A stretch of DNA of 12,263 nt from a bacterium (GCA_040757115.1 JBFLYA010000119.1:1-12263); one strand, 5' to 3'; numbered from the stretch's first letter, positions 1 through 6,278 are shown. The notes: a model not told the origin generated them from the sequence alone. A program made the numbers and translations.

Positions 1-122
1 TGTGGAAAACAACAAATTTCCATAAATTTCTATTAGTTTCTATTAATTTCAATTTTTTTAATAATATCTCCCTATCTCCTTAATCTCCACATCTCCTTTT
101 GTTACACCACCTGAACGCTTAC
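1..122 (-). repeat. Partial family-E palindromic repeat at the left window edge
   Basis: These 122 bases are, base for base, the reverse complement of 4771-4892, the first half of the complete internal E element. The segment ends with the terminal motif CCTGAACGCTTAC at 110-122. The window begins at the centre of the palindrome (TGTGGAAA), so the other half lies outside the window. It contains phased GAAAT-type and GGAGAT-type short motifs, read on the minus strand. No coding potential is apparent. Confidence 0.95.
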
Positions 123-130
123 AAATATTA

Positions 131-372
131 AAATGCAAAATGACATATCAAATATCATATCAAAAATCAAAGAGCAAATATCAAAATTAAGGAATTCTTT
201 TATTCTTATTTTTGATTTTTAATATTTGATTTTTTTTATTGCCTTACAAGTACTTTTGCATTTTACTTTGTCATTTTGCTTTTTACATTTTGATATTTGC
301 ATTAAACTCCTTGTGGAATATTTCGCACCGGTATCCTATTGTTTAACAAAGAGTTACTTCTCAAATCAACGC
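131..372 (+). repeat. Family-F repeat, copy 1 (inverted relative to copy 2)
   Basis: This stretch of about 242 bp is a near-identical reverse complement of 5922-6170, with a few substitutions and small indels. It is very AT-rich and built from short variants of TATCAAA, ATCAAA and TGCAAAA words, so each copy also has partial self-complementarity. It begins only 8 bp from the E repeat at 1-122. I see no ORF. The 80 bp that follow, up to the first gene, hold only a ribosome binding site and a weak palindrome. Confidence 0.9.
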
Positions 373-452
373 TCAATTCCTGAATCCTTGATTTAATCAG
401 GGACAGGAACAGGTTTTATCCGAGAGCATTCAAAATTAAGGAGGAGGTAAAA

Positions 453-638
453 ATGTCTATAGTAGAAGAAAAAAGAAAAGAGGAACCTATTTATGAACGA
501 TTAGGTCCAGATGAGTGTTTTATCCTGAATAAAAACGATGAAGGGATATTAGTAGTGTGTAATAAAGGTGGGAAACCTAAAATCCAACGTATCACTATTC
601 CCCCTAAAAGTGAAAGGAAAACAAAACCAAAGCAATGA
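453..638 (+). CDS. Small protein upstream of PIN toxin, putative antitoxin
   Basis: This encodes a 61-residue, highly charged protein with no family I recognise. The N-terminus is Lys/Glu-rich, the middle (about residues 20-50) could form short beta strands (CFILN, GILVVCN, IQRITI), and the C-terminal tail is basic and proline/lysine-rich. A very strong ribosome binding site, AAGGAGGAGG at 438-447, sits 5 bases before the ATG. The stop overlaps the start of the PIN gene by 4 bases (ATGA), which suggests translational coupling. Gene order, size and overlap fit an antitoxin for the downstream PIN protein, and the basic tail could contact nucleic acid or wrap the toxin. That role is inferred from context only: no ribbon-helix-helix, AbrB or Phd motif is visible. 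It could instead be an unrelated small protein. Confidence 0.6.
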   Translation: MSIVEEKRKEEPIYERLGPDECFILNKNDEGILVVCNKGGKPKIQRITIPPKSERKTKPKQ

Positions 639-1066
639 CAAATTATTTGTTTGACACAATGATATTAGTTGCGATTATATGCCAAAAGAAAGTGCCTGAA
701 AAGTGGTATTGTATATGGCAACAGATACAAGAAAAAACAAAAAAGTTATTATTGTTTGAACCACTGATAGCTGAGGTTTTTTATCAATTGATTAAAATAA
801 AACAAGAACACTTTGTTAAGCAAGATATTTTAAAGATAAAAGGACTCCCTTGTACTTCCATAATTAAATTAGACGATAATCTTTCTTTTAAGGCAGGCAA
901 AATTCATTACCAATCCCAAAATATTAGTTTGGTTGATGCTTTTTCACTCTGTATAGCAGAAAGATATAAAGCGATAATTTTTACAACAGATTATTCCTTA
1001 AAAAAATCTGCAGAGAAATTAAATATCAAAACAAGTTATTTACCTAAAGAAGAATTAGGTTACTAA
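635..1066 (+). CDS. PIN-domain protein, VapC-like putative toxin ribonuclease
   Basis: This 143-residue protein has the layout of a single PIN domain. The acidic residues expected to bind Mg2+ or Mn2+ are present: Asp7 in LFDTMIL at the end of strand 1, Glu47 in the PLIAEVF helix, Asp101 in the SLVDAFSLCIAE motif, and Asp119 in IIFTTDYSLKK. Length and motif spacing match VapC-type toxins, which cleave tRNA, rRNA or mRNA. It starts within the stop codon of the upstream small gene, as is usual for toxin-antitoxin pairs. The Asn/Asp-Thr segment after strand 1 reads DTMILV rather than the common DTNVLV. The family is clear from the motifs; the toxin role and the target RNA are inference. A solitary nuclease with a housekeeping function is the alternative. 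Confidence 0.82.
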   Translation: MTNYLFDTMILVAIICQKKVPEKWYCIWQQIQEKTKKLLLFEPLIAEVFYQLIKIKQEHFVKQDILKIKGLPCTSIIKLDDNLSFKAGKIHYQSQNISLVDAFSLCIAERYKAIIFTTDYSLKKSAEKLNIKTSYLPKEELGY

Positions 1067-1075
1067 GGAGGCTTT

Positions 1076-1088
1076 GGGGTCTGACCCC
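1076..1088 (+). repeat. Perfect 13-bp palindrome GGGGTCTGACCCC between SD and start codon
   Basis: The palindrome can form a 5-bp G/C-rich stem (GGGGT/ACCCC) with a CTG loop. It lies between a strong Shine-Dalgarno sequence, AAGGAGG at 1065-1071 (overlapping the PIN gene stop), and the ATG at 1100. In the cyclase reading frame there is a stop at 1082-1084 and no usable start between it and 1100. The hairpin therefore separates the best Shine-Dalgarno from the only plausible start by 28 bases. Confidence 0.8.
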
Positions 1089-1099
1089 ACCATCTTGCT

Positions 1100-4000
1100 A
1101 TGATAAAAAATGGTGAATTAAAAAAACTTTTTAATAAATTTGTGAAAAGCGAAGAATGGGAAAAAATTAAGAGTGTCATTCTGGACAAGATAGGCTCTAC
1201 CTCTTGCTGGCTAATTGACATAGAAGGTCATTACAACTTTAAAAAACAGGATGATAAGAATTTTTGCCAGATGATTAAATCCACTCCCGGCGGGGCAAAT
1301 AGATGTGAGAAGTCTTTCCTGTTCACCTTACAGCAGGCAAGACGGACTAAAATGCCTGTTTGTATTATGTGTGATGCGGGTCTATTAGGATTTGCCTGCC
1401 CAATATTAGTTGGGAAAGAAGTAGTTGGAACCATCGGCGGCTGTCAGATTGCTAACTCGGATGTGGGTTATTCAGCCTATCAAGAAATAGCCAGAAAGTT
1501 TAATCTCCCGGCAGATGATTTTATAACCATTCTTCAAAAAGAAGACCACCTTATCTCAATGGATGTCCTTGAAATAGAAGTAGAATTGATTACCTTGCTG
1601 GCACAATCAGCCATAGAATTGGTTTTTAAACGCGAGCAGTTACTCGAAAGAGAAGAAGAAATAAAAGGAATATCCGAATCTTACCAATTATTTGGTTCAA
1701 ATCGTGAATCTATCCTTAATCTCGGTAAGGAGAATATTTACTCTTTAATTGTTAATATGGTTGCCCGAGCTATGGGTGCGGAGATATGTTCATTAATGTT
1801 AGTGGATGAAGATACTAAAGAATTAATAATGAAAGCCGCAGTGGGATTGGAAATACCTATTGTTTCGAAGACTAAAGTGAAAGCTGGCGAAGGCGTAGTG
1901 GGATATGTCATCAATACAGGTAAATCTTTATTAGTTGAGGATATTGACAATGACCCGCGTTTTACCAGAACTTTTCACTCAAATAGATATTACACCAAAT
2001 CACTTCTTACCTGTCCTTTGCGTGTTAAAGATGAAGTCGTAGGCGTGATTAGTGTTAATAATAAATATACCCACGGACCTTTTAATCAAAAGGACTTAGA
2101 ACTATTGGAACAAATATCTCATCATATTAACCAGGCTTTGACGAACTTATCCCCATATCCTTCAGAAGAGGAAAAGATAAAAGAACTCAAAGCCGCCGAG
2201 GTCGCCCGATTACGCTCTGAGGCAGAACAATTAGAATTACTTTGTAATGTTAAACGAGAAGAGATAAAGGAACTTGAACGCCAGGCAGAGGAATCGGGCA
2301 AAGCCAGAGTTCAACCTCCAGAAGAATTACTCACACAGATTGAAGAACAAAAGACAGTGCTCGAGGAATTAAATAAAAAAATAGCGAGTTATGAGGAAGA
2401 ATTAACCAGAAGACCTAAACTTGAAGAAATGAATGAGATAAAGATTAAACTTGAGGCAGACGCATTAAAACTAAAAGATTATGAAACTGAGATAGGAAAA
2501 TTAAACGCAACCATTGCTGAAATAACCACAAGACCCCAAATAGAAGATATTGAGATGCTTCGAGCCCAGTCAATAATCGCCGAAGAGGCTAAATTAGCCA
2601 GCGAAGAATTGAAGGCTAAACTGGAAGAAGAATCTATGAAGTCCCAACTCCAGGTTGAAGAAATAGAGAGATTAAAAGCCGAACTTGAGTCGATGAAAGA
2701 ATCTGTCTCGAGAGCAGAAGAGTATAAAGTCAAGGCTGAGGCTGAAAATTTGAAGGTTTTAGCCCTGACAGAGCAAATTCAAGAATTTACAACTCAAGTT
2801 GGTGAGATGGAAATGCTTAAATCACAAGTAACGGAATTGAAGGAAAAGGTTAAGGTTGAATTGCCGGCTGGTGTTGAACCAAAAGACTTCGAAGCATATT
2901 CCAGGTCATTAAAAACTAAATTAGAGGCTGAAGAAACAAAGACAAAAACCTTGACTGCCCAGATAAATGAACTTAAGACACAAATCCAGGACCAACGACT
3001 AAAAAGACAGATAGAGGAATTAGAGAGGTTAAAAAAAGAACGTTCGACTTTAGAACAATTACGGGCTCAAACCGCTTTAATTACAGAGTTAAGGGTTGAG
3101 GCAGAAAAGGCAAAAGAAAAAACAAGAACGGAACATACGGAGTTAGAAGAGTTGAAGGCTCAGCAGGCAAAGTTAAACCTTTTGTATCAGGTTAAGCAAG
3201 AGATTAAAGAGACATTACGCCAGGAGGCAGAGGCAAAAAGAGCTGAGGATACCAAAGGACAAACTGAAGCACAAGAAAGATTAAAAGAATTACGCGCCCA
3301 GGCTGAAGAATTAGAAAAACTTCGCGCCCAAACACGAGAACTTAATTTCTTATTCCGTATGACTAAAGAATTATCTCAAATGATGGAAAAGGAAAAAATT
3401 CTTGAATTAATCCTCAATGAAACATATACATATCTTGATTATCATCTGGGCGCCTATCTGATTATAAAAGATGAAAAACTTCAGGGAATCCTGCGACGAA
3501 ATTGTCAGGTTAATGAAAAAATAATCGAAGATTTAAAGCAAAAGATGTTAAATCAATGGCTACAATGGAATCCACGACGCAAAAAGGATGCAAAAAGACT
3601 AATTTCTCTGGAGGTTATTGGTGAGGTAGTAAAATCTGTCTCTCAACAAGAGGACCGTCTCCCTGCCTTCATCAGTGCTCCGATTAAAGAAGGAAATAAA
3701 ATTATTGGCATCCTGAGTGTTTGTAGTTTTACTAAAGATGAGTTTTCTCCAATAGAAAAAAGACTCCTGACCATCATTGGCGACCAAATATCTGTTGCCT
3801 TAGAGCGGGGTAGATTATTTGGCGAAATGAAGGATTCTGCAGAACGGGATGAATTAACTAAAGTCTATAATTTTAGATATTTTGAGAAGTTTTTTGATAA
3901 AGAATATGAGTTAGCCCTGCGATATAATCAACCACTTTCTTTAATCGTCTTAGATTTTGACCATTTGAAATACTTTAATGATACTTATGGGCATCAGGCA

Positions 4001-4417
4001 GGAAATCGGTTGATAAAGATTATTGCTCAATTAATCCAGCGTAAAGTTCGCAAGACAGACTGGGTAACAAGATTTGGCGGTGATGAGTTCACCATTGTTT
4101 TGCCGCAAACAAGTCAATCTGCGGCAATGTTGGTCGCAGAAAAAATACGCAGTGAAATTGCCAAACACCAGATGGTATTTGAAGGTAAATCTTTCAATTT
4201 AACTGCCAGTCTGGGGGTATCGACCTGCTATAAAGAAGACGATAAGTCATTTAATGCCAAGATGTTAGTTTCAAGGGCAGACCAGGCACTTTATTGGGCA
4301 AAGGAAGCTGGTAGAAACCGCGTCTGCCTGTATCAAACCGGTATGGAACAAAAACCCATCAAACCCCACTATCAATGGAAAGATGTCATCCTCGCCCTGA
4401 TGAGACCTTTATCTTAA
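1100..4417 (+). CDS. PocR-GAF-coiled coil-GAF-GGDEF diguanylate cyclase
   Basis: This is a 1105-residue predicted soluble sensor enzyme that makes cyclic di-GMP from two GTP. Domains in order: a PocR-type ligand-binding domain at about 10-170, with Cys56, Cys69 and Cys91 in CDAGLLGFACPI followed by GTIGGCQ; a GAF domain at about 205-350; a Glu/Lys/Leu-rich coiled coil at about 355-745; a second GAF at about 750-910; and a GGDEF domain at about 915-1085. The active-site motif GGDEF is intact at 993-997. The inhibitory-site motif RxxD (RKTD, 984-987) sits five residues before it, so product feedback is expected. There are no membrane segments or signal peptide. The roughly 390-residue coiled coil is far longer than the usual linkers between sensor and cyclase. 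ATG 1100 keeps the whole PocR domain, but its ribosome binding site is distant (1065-1071). Ligand and target pathway cannot be read from the sequence. Confidence 0.93.
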   Translation: MIKNGELKKLFNKFVKSEEWEKIKSVILDKIGSTSCWLIDIEGHYNFKKQDDKNFCQMIKSTPGGANRCEKSFLFTLQQARRTKMPVCIMCDAGLLGFACPILVGKEVVGTIGGCQIANSDVGYSAYQEIARKFNLPADDFITILQKEDHLISMDVLEIEVELITLLAQSAIELVFKREQLLEREEEIKGISESYQLFGSNRESILNLGKENIYSLIVNMVARAMGAEICSLMLVDEDTKELIMKAAVGLEIPIVSKTKVKAGEGVVGYVINTGKSLLVEDIDNDPRFTRTFHSNRYYTKSLLTCPLRVKDEVVGVISVNNKYTHGPFNQKDLELLEQISHHINQALTNLSPYPSEEEKIKELKAAEVARLRSEAEQLELLCNVKREEIKELERQAEESGKARVQPPEELLTQIEEQKTVLEELNKKIASYEEELTRRPKLEEMNEIKIKLEADALKLKDYETEIGKLNATIAEITTRPQIEDIEMLRAQSIIAEEAKLASEELKAKLEEESMKSQLQVEEIERLKAELESMKESVSRAEEYKVKAEAENLKVLALTEQIQEFTTQVGEMEMLKSQVTELKEKVKVELPAGVEPKDFEAYSRSLKTKLEAEETKTKTLTAQINELKTQIQDQRLKRQIEELERLKKERSTLEQLRAQTALITELRVEAEKAKEKTRTEHTELEELKAQQAKLNLLYQVKQEIKETLRQEAEAKRAEDTKGQTEAQERLKELRAQAEELEKLRAQTRELNFLFRMTKELSQMMEKEKILELILNETYTYLDYHLGAYLIIKDEKLQGILRRNCQVNEKIIEDLKQKMLNQWLQWNPRRKKDAKRLISLEVIGEVVKSVSQQEDRLPAFISAPIKEGNKIIGILSVCSFTKDEFSPIEKRLLTIIGDQISVALERGRLFGEMKDSAERDELTKVYNFRYFEKFFDKEYELALRYNQPLSLIVLDFDHLKYFNDTYGHQAGNRLIKIIAQLIQRKVRKTDWVTRFGGDEFTIVLPQTSQSAAMLVAEKIRSEIAKHQMVFEGKSFNLTASLGVSTCYKEDDKSFNAKMLVSRADQALYWAKEAGRNRVCLYQTGMEQKPIKPHYQWKDVILALMRPLS

Positions 4418-4424
4418 TTTGTCC

Positions 4425-4463
4425 GTAACCGTTCAGGTAGTCCTTTACCGCAGAGACGCAGAG
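4425..4463 (+). repeat. Family-G repeat, copy 1 (GTAACCGTTCAGG plus GCAGAGACGCAGAG)
   Basis: This 39-bp sequence is identical to 10952-10990. It begins with the same 13-bp end motif, GTAACCGTTCAGG, that caps the E elements, then continues into an unrelated interior containing CCGCAGAGACGCAGAG. It starts 7 bases after the cyclase stop codon. With the inverted motif at 4995-5007 it could mark the outer ends of a 583-bp composite (4425-5007), but the region between them also contains a complete E element. Confidence 0.9.
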
Positions 4464-4563
4464 AAACCAGAGAGGAAAATATCTTTTTTTTCGCGTTTTT
4501 CGGTGTTTAAAGGTGGTGTCTGAAAATAACGCTAATAGTGAAATCTATGCAGATTTGGTGTCC

Positions 4564-4671
4564 AAAAGGGGATAAGGAGATAAAGGAAGATATGGAGATT
4601 ATTCATTGTCCTTTCCAAAATTTTAGAATGAATTTATCTCCTAATCTCCATAATCCCCATATCTCCTTTTC
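4564..4671. repeat. Diverged, shorter inverted repeat related to family E
   Basis: The left arm, AAAAGGGGATAAGGAGATAA and following, is approximately reverse-complementary to the right arm ending ATATCTCCTTTT. The two are separated by about 20 bp around 4605-4626, which gives an imperfect hairpin of roughly 45 bp per arm. The words GGGGATAAGGAGATA and ATATGGAGAT are shared with the right half of E (12177-12210). It lacks the 13-bp end motif at clear positions and looks like a decayed relative. Confidence 0.65.
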
Positions 4672-4740
4672 TTACACTATGTTAACCTTTATGCTAGTGC
4701 TCCGTCGCTGATAATTTGATAGATTGTTTTTCTACCTGTT

Positions 4741-4760
4741 ATTCCCGCACAAGCGGGAAT
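4741..4760. repeat. REP-like hairpin ATTCCCGC-ACAA-GCGGGAAT
   Basis: This is a perfect 8-bp stem with a 4-base loop, G/C-rich within AT-rich surroundings. The motif resembles the dispersed hairpins seen in intergenic DNA of many bacteria. It has no T-run immediately after it, so it is not a textbook terminator. It is nevertheless the strongest stem between the cyclase stop and the E element and could protect mRNA 3' ends. Confidence 0.7.
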
Positions 4761-4770
4761 CCAAATTTTA

Positions 4771-5007
4771 GTAAGCGTTCAGGTGGTGTAACAAAAGGAG
4801 ATGTGGAGATTAAGGAGATAGGGAGATATTATTAAAAAAATTGAAATTAATAGAAACTAATAGAAATTTATGGAAATTTGTTGTTTTCCACAATCAATTT
4901 CTACCTATTTCTATAAATTTCAATCTATTTCTATTATCTTATCTCCATATCACTCTTATCTCCTTATCCCCTTTCTTACACTTTTGATATATAGCCTGAA
5001 CGGTTAC
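4771..5007 (+). mobile_element. Complete 237-bp family-E palindromic element (MITE-like)
   Basis: It starts with GTAAGCGTTCAGG and ends with CCTGAACGGTTAC, 13-bp terminal inverted repeats with one mismatch. The whole element is an imperfect hairpin. GGAGAT-rich outer arms (spaced about 8-9 bp) pair with TATCTCC-rich arms, and inner arms of GAAAT words spaced 10 bp pair with ATTTC words around a centre near TTGTTTTCCACAA (4881-4893). No ORF is present, so any mobilisation would have to come from a transposase encoded elsewhere. The left half is repeated exactly at 1-122 and the right half at 12141-12263, both inverted. It directly abuts the broken end of the metal permease remnant. A non-autonomous transposable element is the likeliest identity. 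No target duplication consistent across copies is visible, so other origins stay open. Confidence 0.8.
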
Positions 5008-5025
5008 TAATTCTTGGTATAGTGA

Positions 5026-5283
5026 TTTTCAACCAGCATAAGGACATCTGGGATAATTTTAACCTTTGGTTATATGGTTATTCCTGCTCTAAGTGCTCTT
5101 ATAGCAGTGAGGAATCTCAAAAAGGCATTCTTAATCTCGGTAATCTTTGGGTTAATAGCGACCCTCTTGGGATTGCATCTCTCCTTCCTATTAGATTTAC
5201 CTTCAGGACCAACTATTGTAACTGTTTTATGTATCTTATTAGCGTTGAGTTGGTTAAGCAAGAAAGATTCGTTTTTTATATGA
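5026..5283 (+). pseudogene. 3' remnant of ABC-3 family metal permease (ZnuB/MntB-like)
   Basis: The open frame gives about 85 residues resembling the C-terminus of ABC-3 permeases, the membrane subunit of zinc/manganese/iron ABC importers. It shows TSGIILTFG, then MVIPALSALIAVRNLKK, a hydrophobic helix, LLGLHLSFLLDLPSG and PTIVTVLCILLAL. A complete family member is about 260-290 residues, so roughly the first two-thirds is missing. The same frame upstream contains TAG and TGA at 5020-5025 and then runs into the E element ending at 5007. No start codon with a ribosome binding site precedes it, and the first in-frame ATG (5074) lies inside the conserved helix. I infer that the gene was cut by rearrangement at the E element, or that an assembly join occurred there. 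Its position just upstream of a Fur-family gene fits a former metal-uptake operon. Confidence 0.75.
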
Positions 5284-5398
5284 GCATTACCACCACATCT
5301 GGTGTCCATAGCAGTTCGCCAACTGCTCAAAAAATGCTTAAGTCAGTGCCATTCGAACGCTCCCCTATTTATTACATGCACCCAAAATAAAAAAATAT

Positions 5399-5427
5399 TT
5401 GACAAAATGAATGCTTTCTGTTACAAT
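5399..5427 (+). promoter_or_regulatory. Sigma-70 promoter of the Fur-family gene
   Basis: TTGACA (5399-5404) and TACAAT (5422-5427) are separated by exactly 17 bp. This is the best promoter match in the window. Transcription would start near 5434, inside the palindromic operator, giving a leader of about 30 nt before the ATG at 5468. Confidence 0.85.
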
Positions 5428-5429
5428 TC

Positions 5430-5452
5430 TAATTGAGATTAAATCTTAATTA
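5430..5452. promoter_or_regulatory. Fur/Zur/PerR-type 7-1-7 operator palindrome
   Basis: The half-sites TAATTGAGATT and AATCTTAATTA flank a central A, forming an 11-1-11 inverted repeat with a single mismatch. Its core, TGAGATT-A-AATCTTA, has the 7-1-7 geometry typical of Fur-superfamily boxes. It overlaps the expected transcription start of the downstream regulator, a position suited to negative autoregulation. The half-site differs from the classical Fur (TGATAAT), PerR (TTATAAT) and Zur (TCGTAAT-like) half-sites, so it does not settle which metal is sensed. Confidence 0.75.
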
Positions 5453-5467
5453 CAATTGAGGATTAAA

Positions 5468-5893
5468 ATGAGCACCAAAGAAAAAGTTTTTAGGGATTAT
5501 TTAAAACAAAAGGGACTAAAATTTACCCCTGAGCGTCAATTAGTTCTAAAATATGCCTTTGAAATCCATAGTCATTTTGAGGCAGAAGACCTGTTTCTCA
5601 AGATAAGAAAAAGTGGCAATAGGGTTTCTAAAGGCACCATTTATAGAACCTTGCCTTTATTAATCGATTGTAACCTTATTAGAACCGTAGAATTTGTTGA
5701 GCAGCATTTACATTATGAACATGTCCTGGGACATAAACATCATGAGCATTTAGTCTGTTTGAAATGTGGTCAGGTTATTGAGTTTTACAATGGTATCATT
5801 GAAGATGAATTAGAAAGGATATGCAGTAAAAATAAATTTAGATTAAACGGTCACAAGATAGAAGCTACTGGCTATTGTGAAAAGTGCCAATAA
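5468..5893 (+). CDS. fur: Fur-family metal-responsive transcriptional repressor
   Basis: This 141-residue protein has the full Fur layout: an N-terminal winged helix (about 5-80) with recognition helix KGTIYRTL at 55-62, and a C-terminal dimerisation and metal domain. Likely ligands are visible: His34/His36 in HSHFEAEDL, the His-rich HKHHEHLVC (89-97), and two CxxC pairs, Cys97/Cys100 and Cys137/Cys140, that should hold the structural zinc. GAGG at 5458-5461 is 6 bases before ATG 5468, so I prefer this start to the in-frame TTG at 5456. It has its own promoter and an operator palindrome immediately upstream. The permease remnant before it suggests zinc or manganese (Zur/Mur-like); feoAB after it suggests iron. 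The sequence does not decide among Fur, Zur and PerR, so the symbol denotes the family only. Confidence 0.92.
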   Translation: MSTKEKVFRDYLKQKGLKFTPERQLVLKYAFEIHSHFEAEDLFLKIRKSGNRVSKGTIYRTLPLLIDCNLIRTVEFVEQHLHYEHVLGHKHHEHLVCLKCGQVIEFYNGIIEDELERICSKNKFRLNGHKIEATGYCEKCQ

Positions 5894-5895
5894 AG

Positions 5896-6259
5896 GGTAC
5901 GTGTTTAGCGTGTTCCAAATTGCGTTGATTTGAGAAGTAACTCTTTGTTAAACAATAGGATACCGGTGCGAAATATTCCACAAGGAGTTTAATGCAAATA
6001 TCAAAATGTAAAAATCAAAAGGACAAAGCAAAATGCAAAAATACTTGTAAGGCAATATAAAAAATCAAATATTAAATATTAAAAATCAAAAATAAGAATA
6101 AAAGAATTCCTTAATTTTGATATTTGCTCTTTGATTTTTGATATGATATTTGATATGTCATTTTGCATTTTTTGTATTACACAACTTGTTGTGTTTGAAG
6201 TGGTTTCGCACTAAGTCAGTACCATTCATTTGTGCTCTCTGAGCACGCTAAACAGGTAC
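5896..6259. mobile_element. Candidate 364-bp element with 19-bp imperfect terminal inverted repeats
   Basis: The ends GTACGTGTTTAGCGTGTTC (5896-5914) and GAGCACGCTAAACAGGTAC (6241-6259) are inverted repeats with two mismatches. Between them lie F copy 2 (5922-6170), a perfect palindrome ACACAAC-TT-GTTGTGT (6179-6194) and a hairpin GTGCTC-TCT-GAGCAC (6232-6246). There is no ORF. It fills the whole space between the fur stop and the feoA ribosome binding site. It could be a non-autonomous insertion, or F inserted into an older palindromic control region. I see no convincing promoter for feoA here; TTGATA/TATGAT at 6117-6147 has a 19-bp spacer and is weak. Confidence 0.55.
5922..6170 (-). repeat. 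Family-F repeat, copy 2
   Basis: Nearly identical to the reverse complement of 131-372. The homology starts at GCGTTGATTTGAG and ends at GTCATTTTGCATTT. Differences are a handful of substitutions plus a short ATTAAAT duplication near 6070-6080. It is AT-rich, built of ATCAAA/TATTTG words, and noncoding. It lies between fur and feoA, so it is probably co-transcribed with one of them. Confidence 0.9.
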
Positions 6260-6278
6260 AATATAAGGAGGGTATTTT

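Noticed and set aside
131-372. Possible CRISPR array in the AT-rich repeated words
   Set aside because: The words are short, irregular and self-complementary, with no constant repeat-spacer unit and no cas genes in the window.
386-402. Palindrome CCTTGATT-T-AATCAGGG as an operator for the PIN module
   Set aside because: It is short and imperfect, and no promoter with good -35/-10 spacing could be placed with it.
4766-5012. TA target duplication around the E element
   Set aside because: TTTTA and TAATT flank the internal copy, but the copies at 122, 4425, 10952 and 12141 are not flanked by TA, so the match may be chance.
5022-5390. 122-codon open frame over the permease remnant
   Set aside because: It is a different frame from the ABC-3 permease homology at 5026-5283, and its product shows no family features.
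5456-5467. TTG at 5456 as the fur start
   Set aside because: The Shine-Dalgarno GAGG lies inside this extension and is correctly spaced for ATG 5468. The longer form would have no ribosome binding site of its own.
6257-6262. TACAAT as the -10 of a feoA promoter
   Set aside because: No -35 hexamer lies at 16-18 bp, and the transcript would start within the ribosome binding site.
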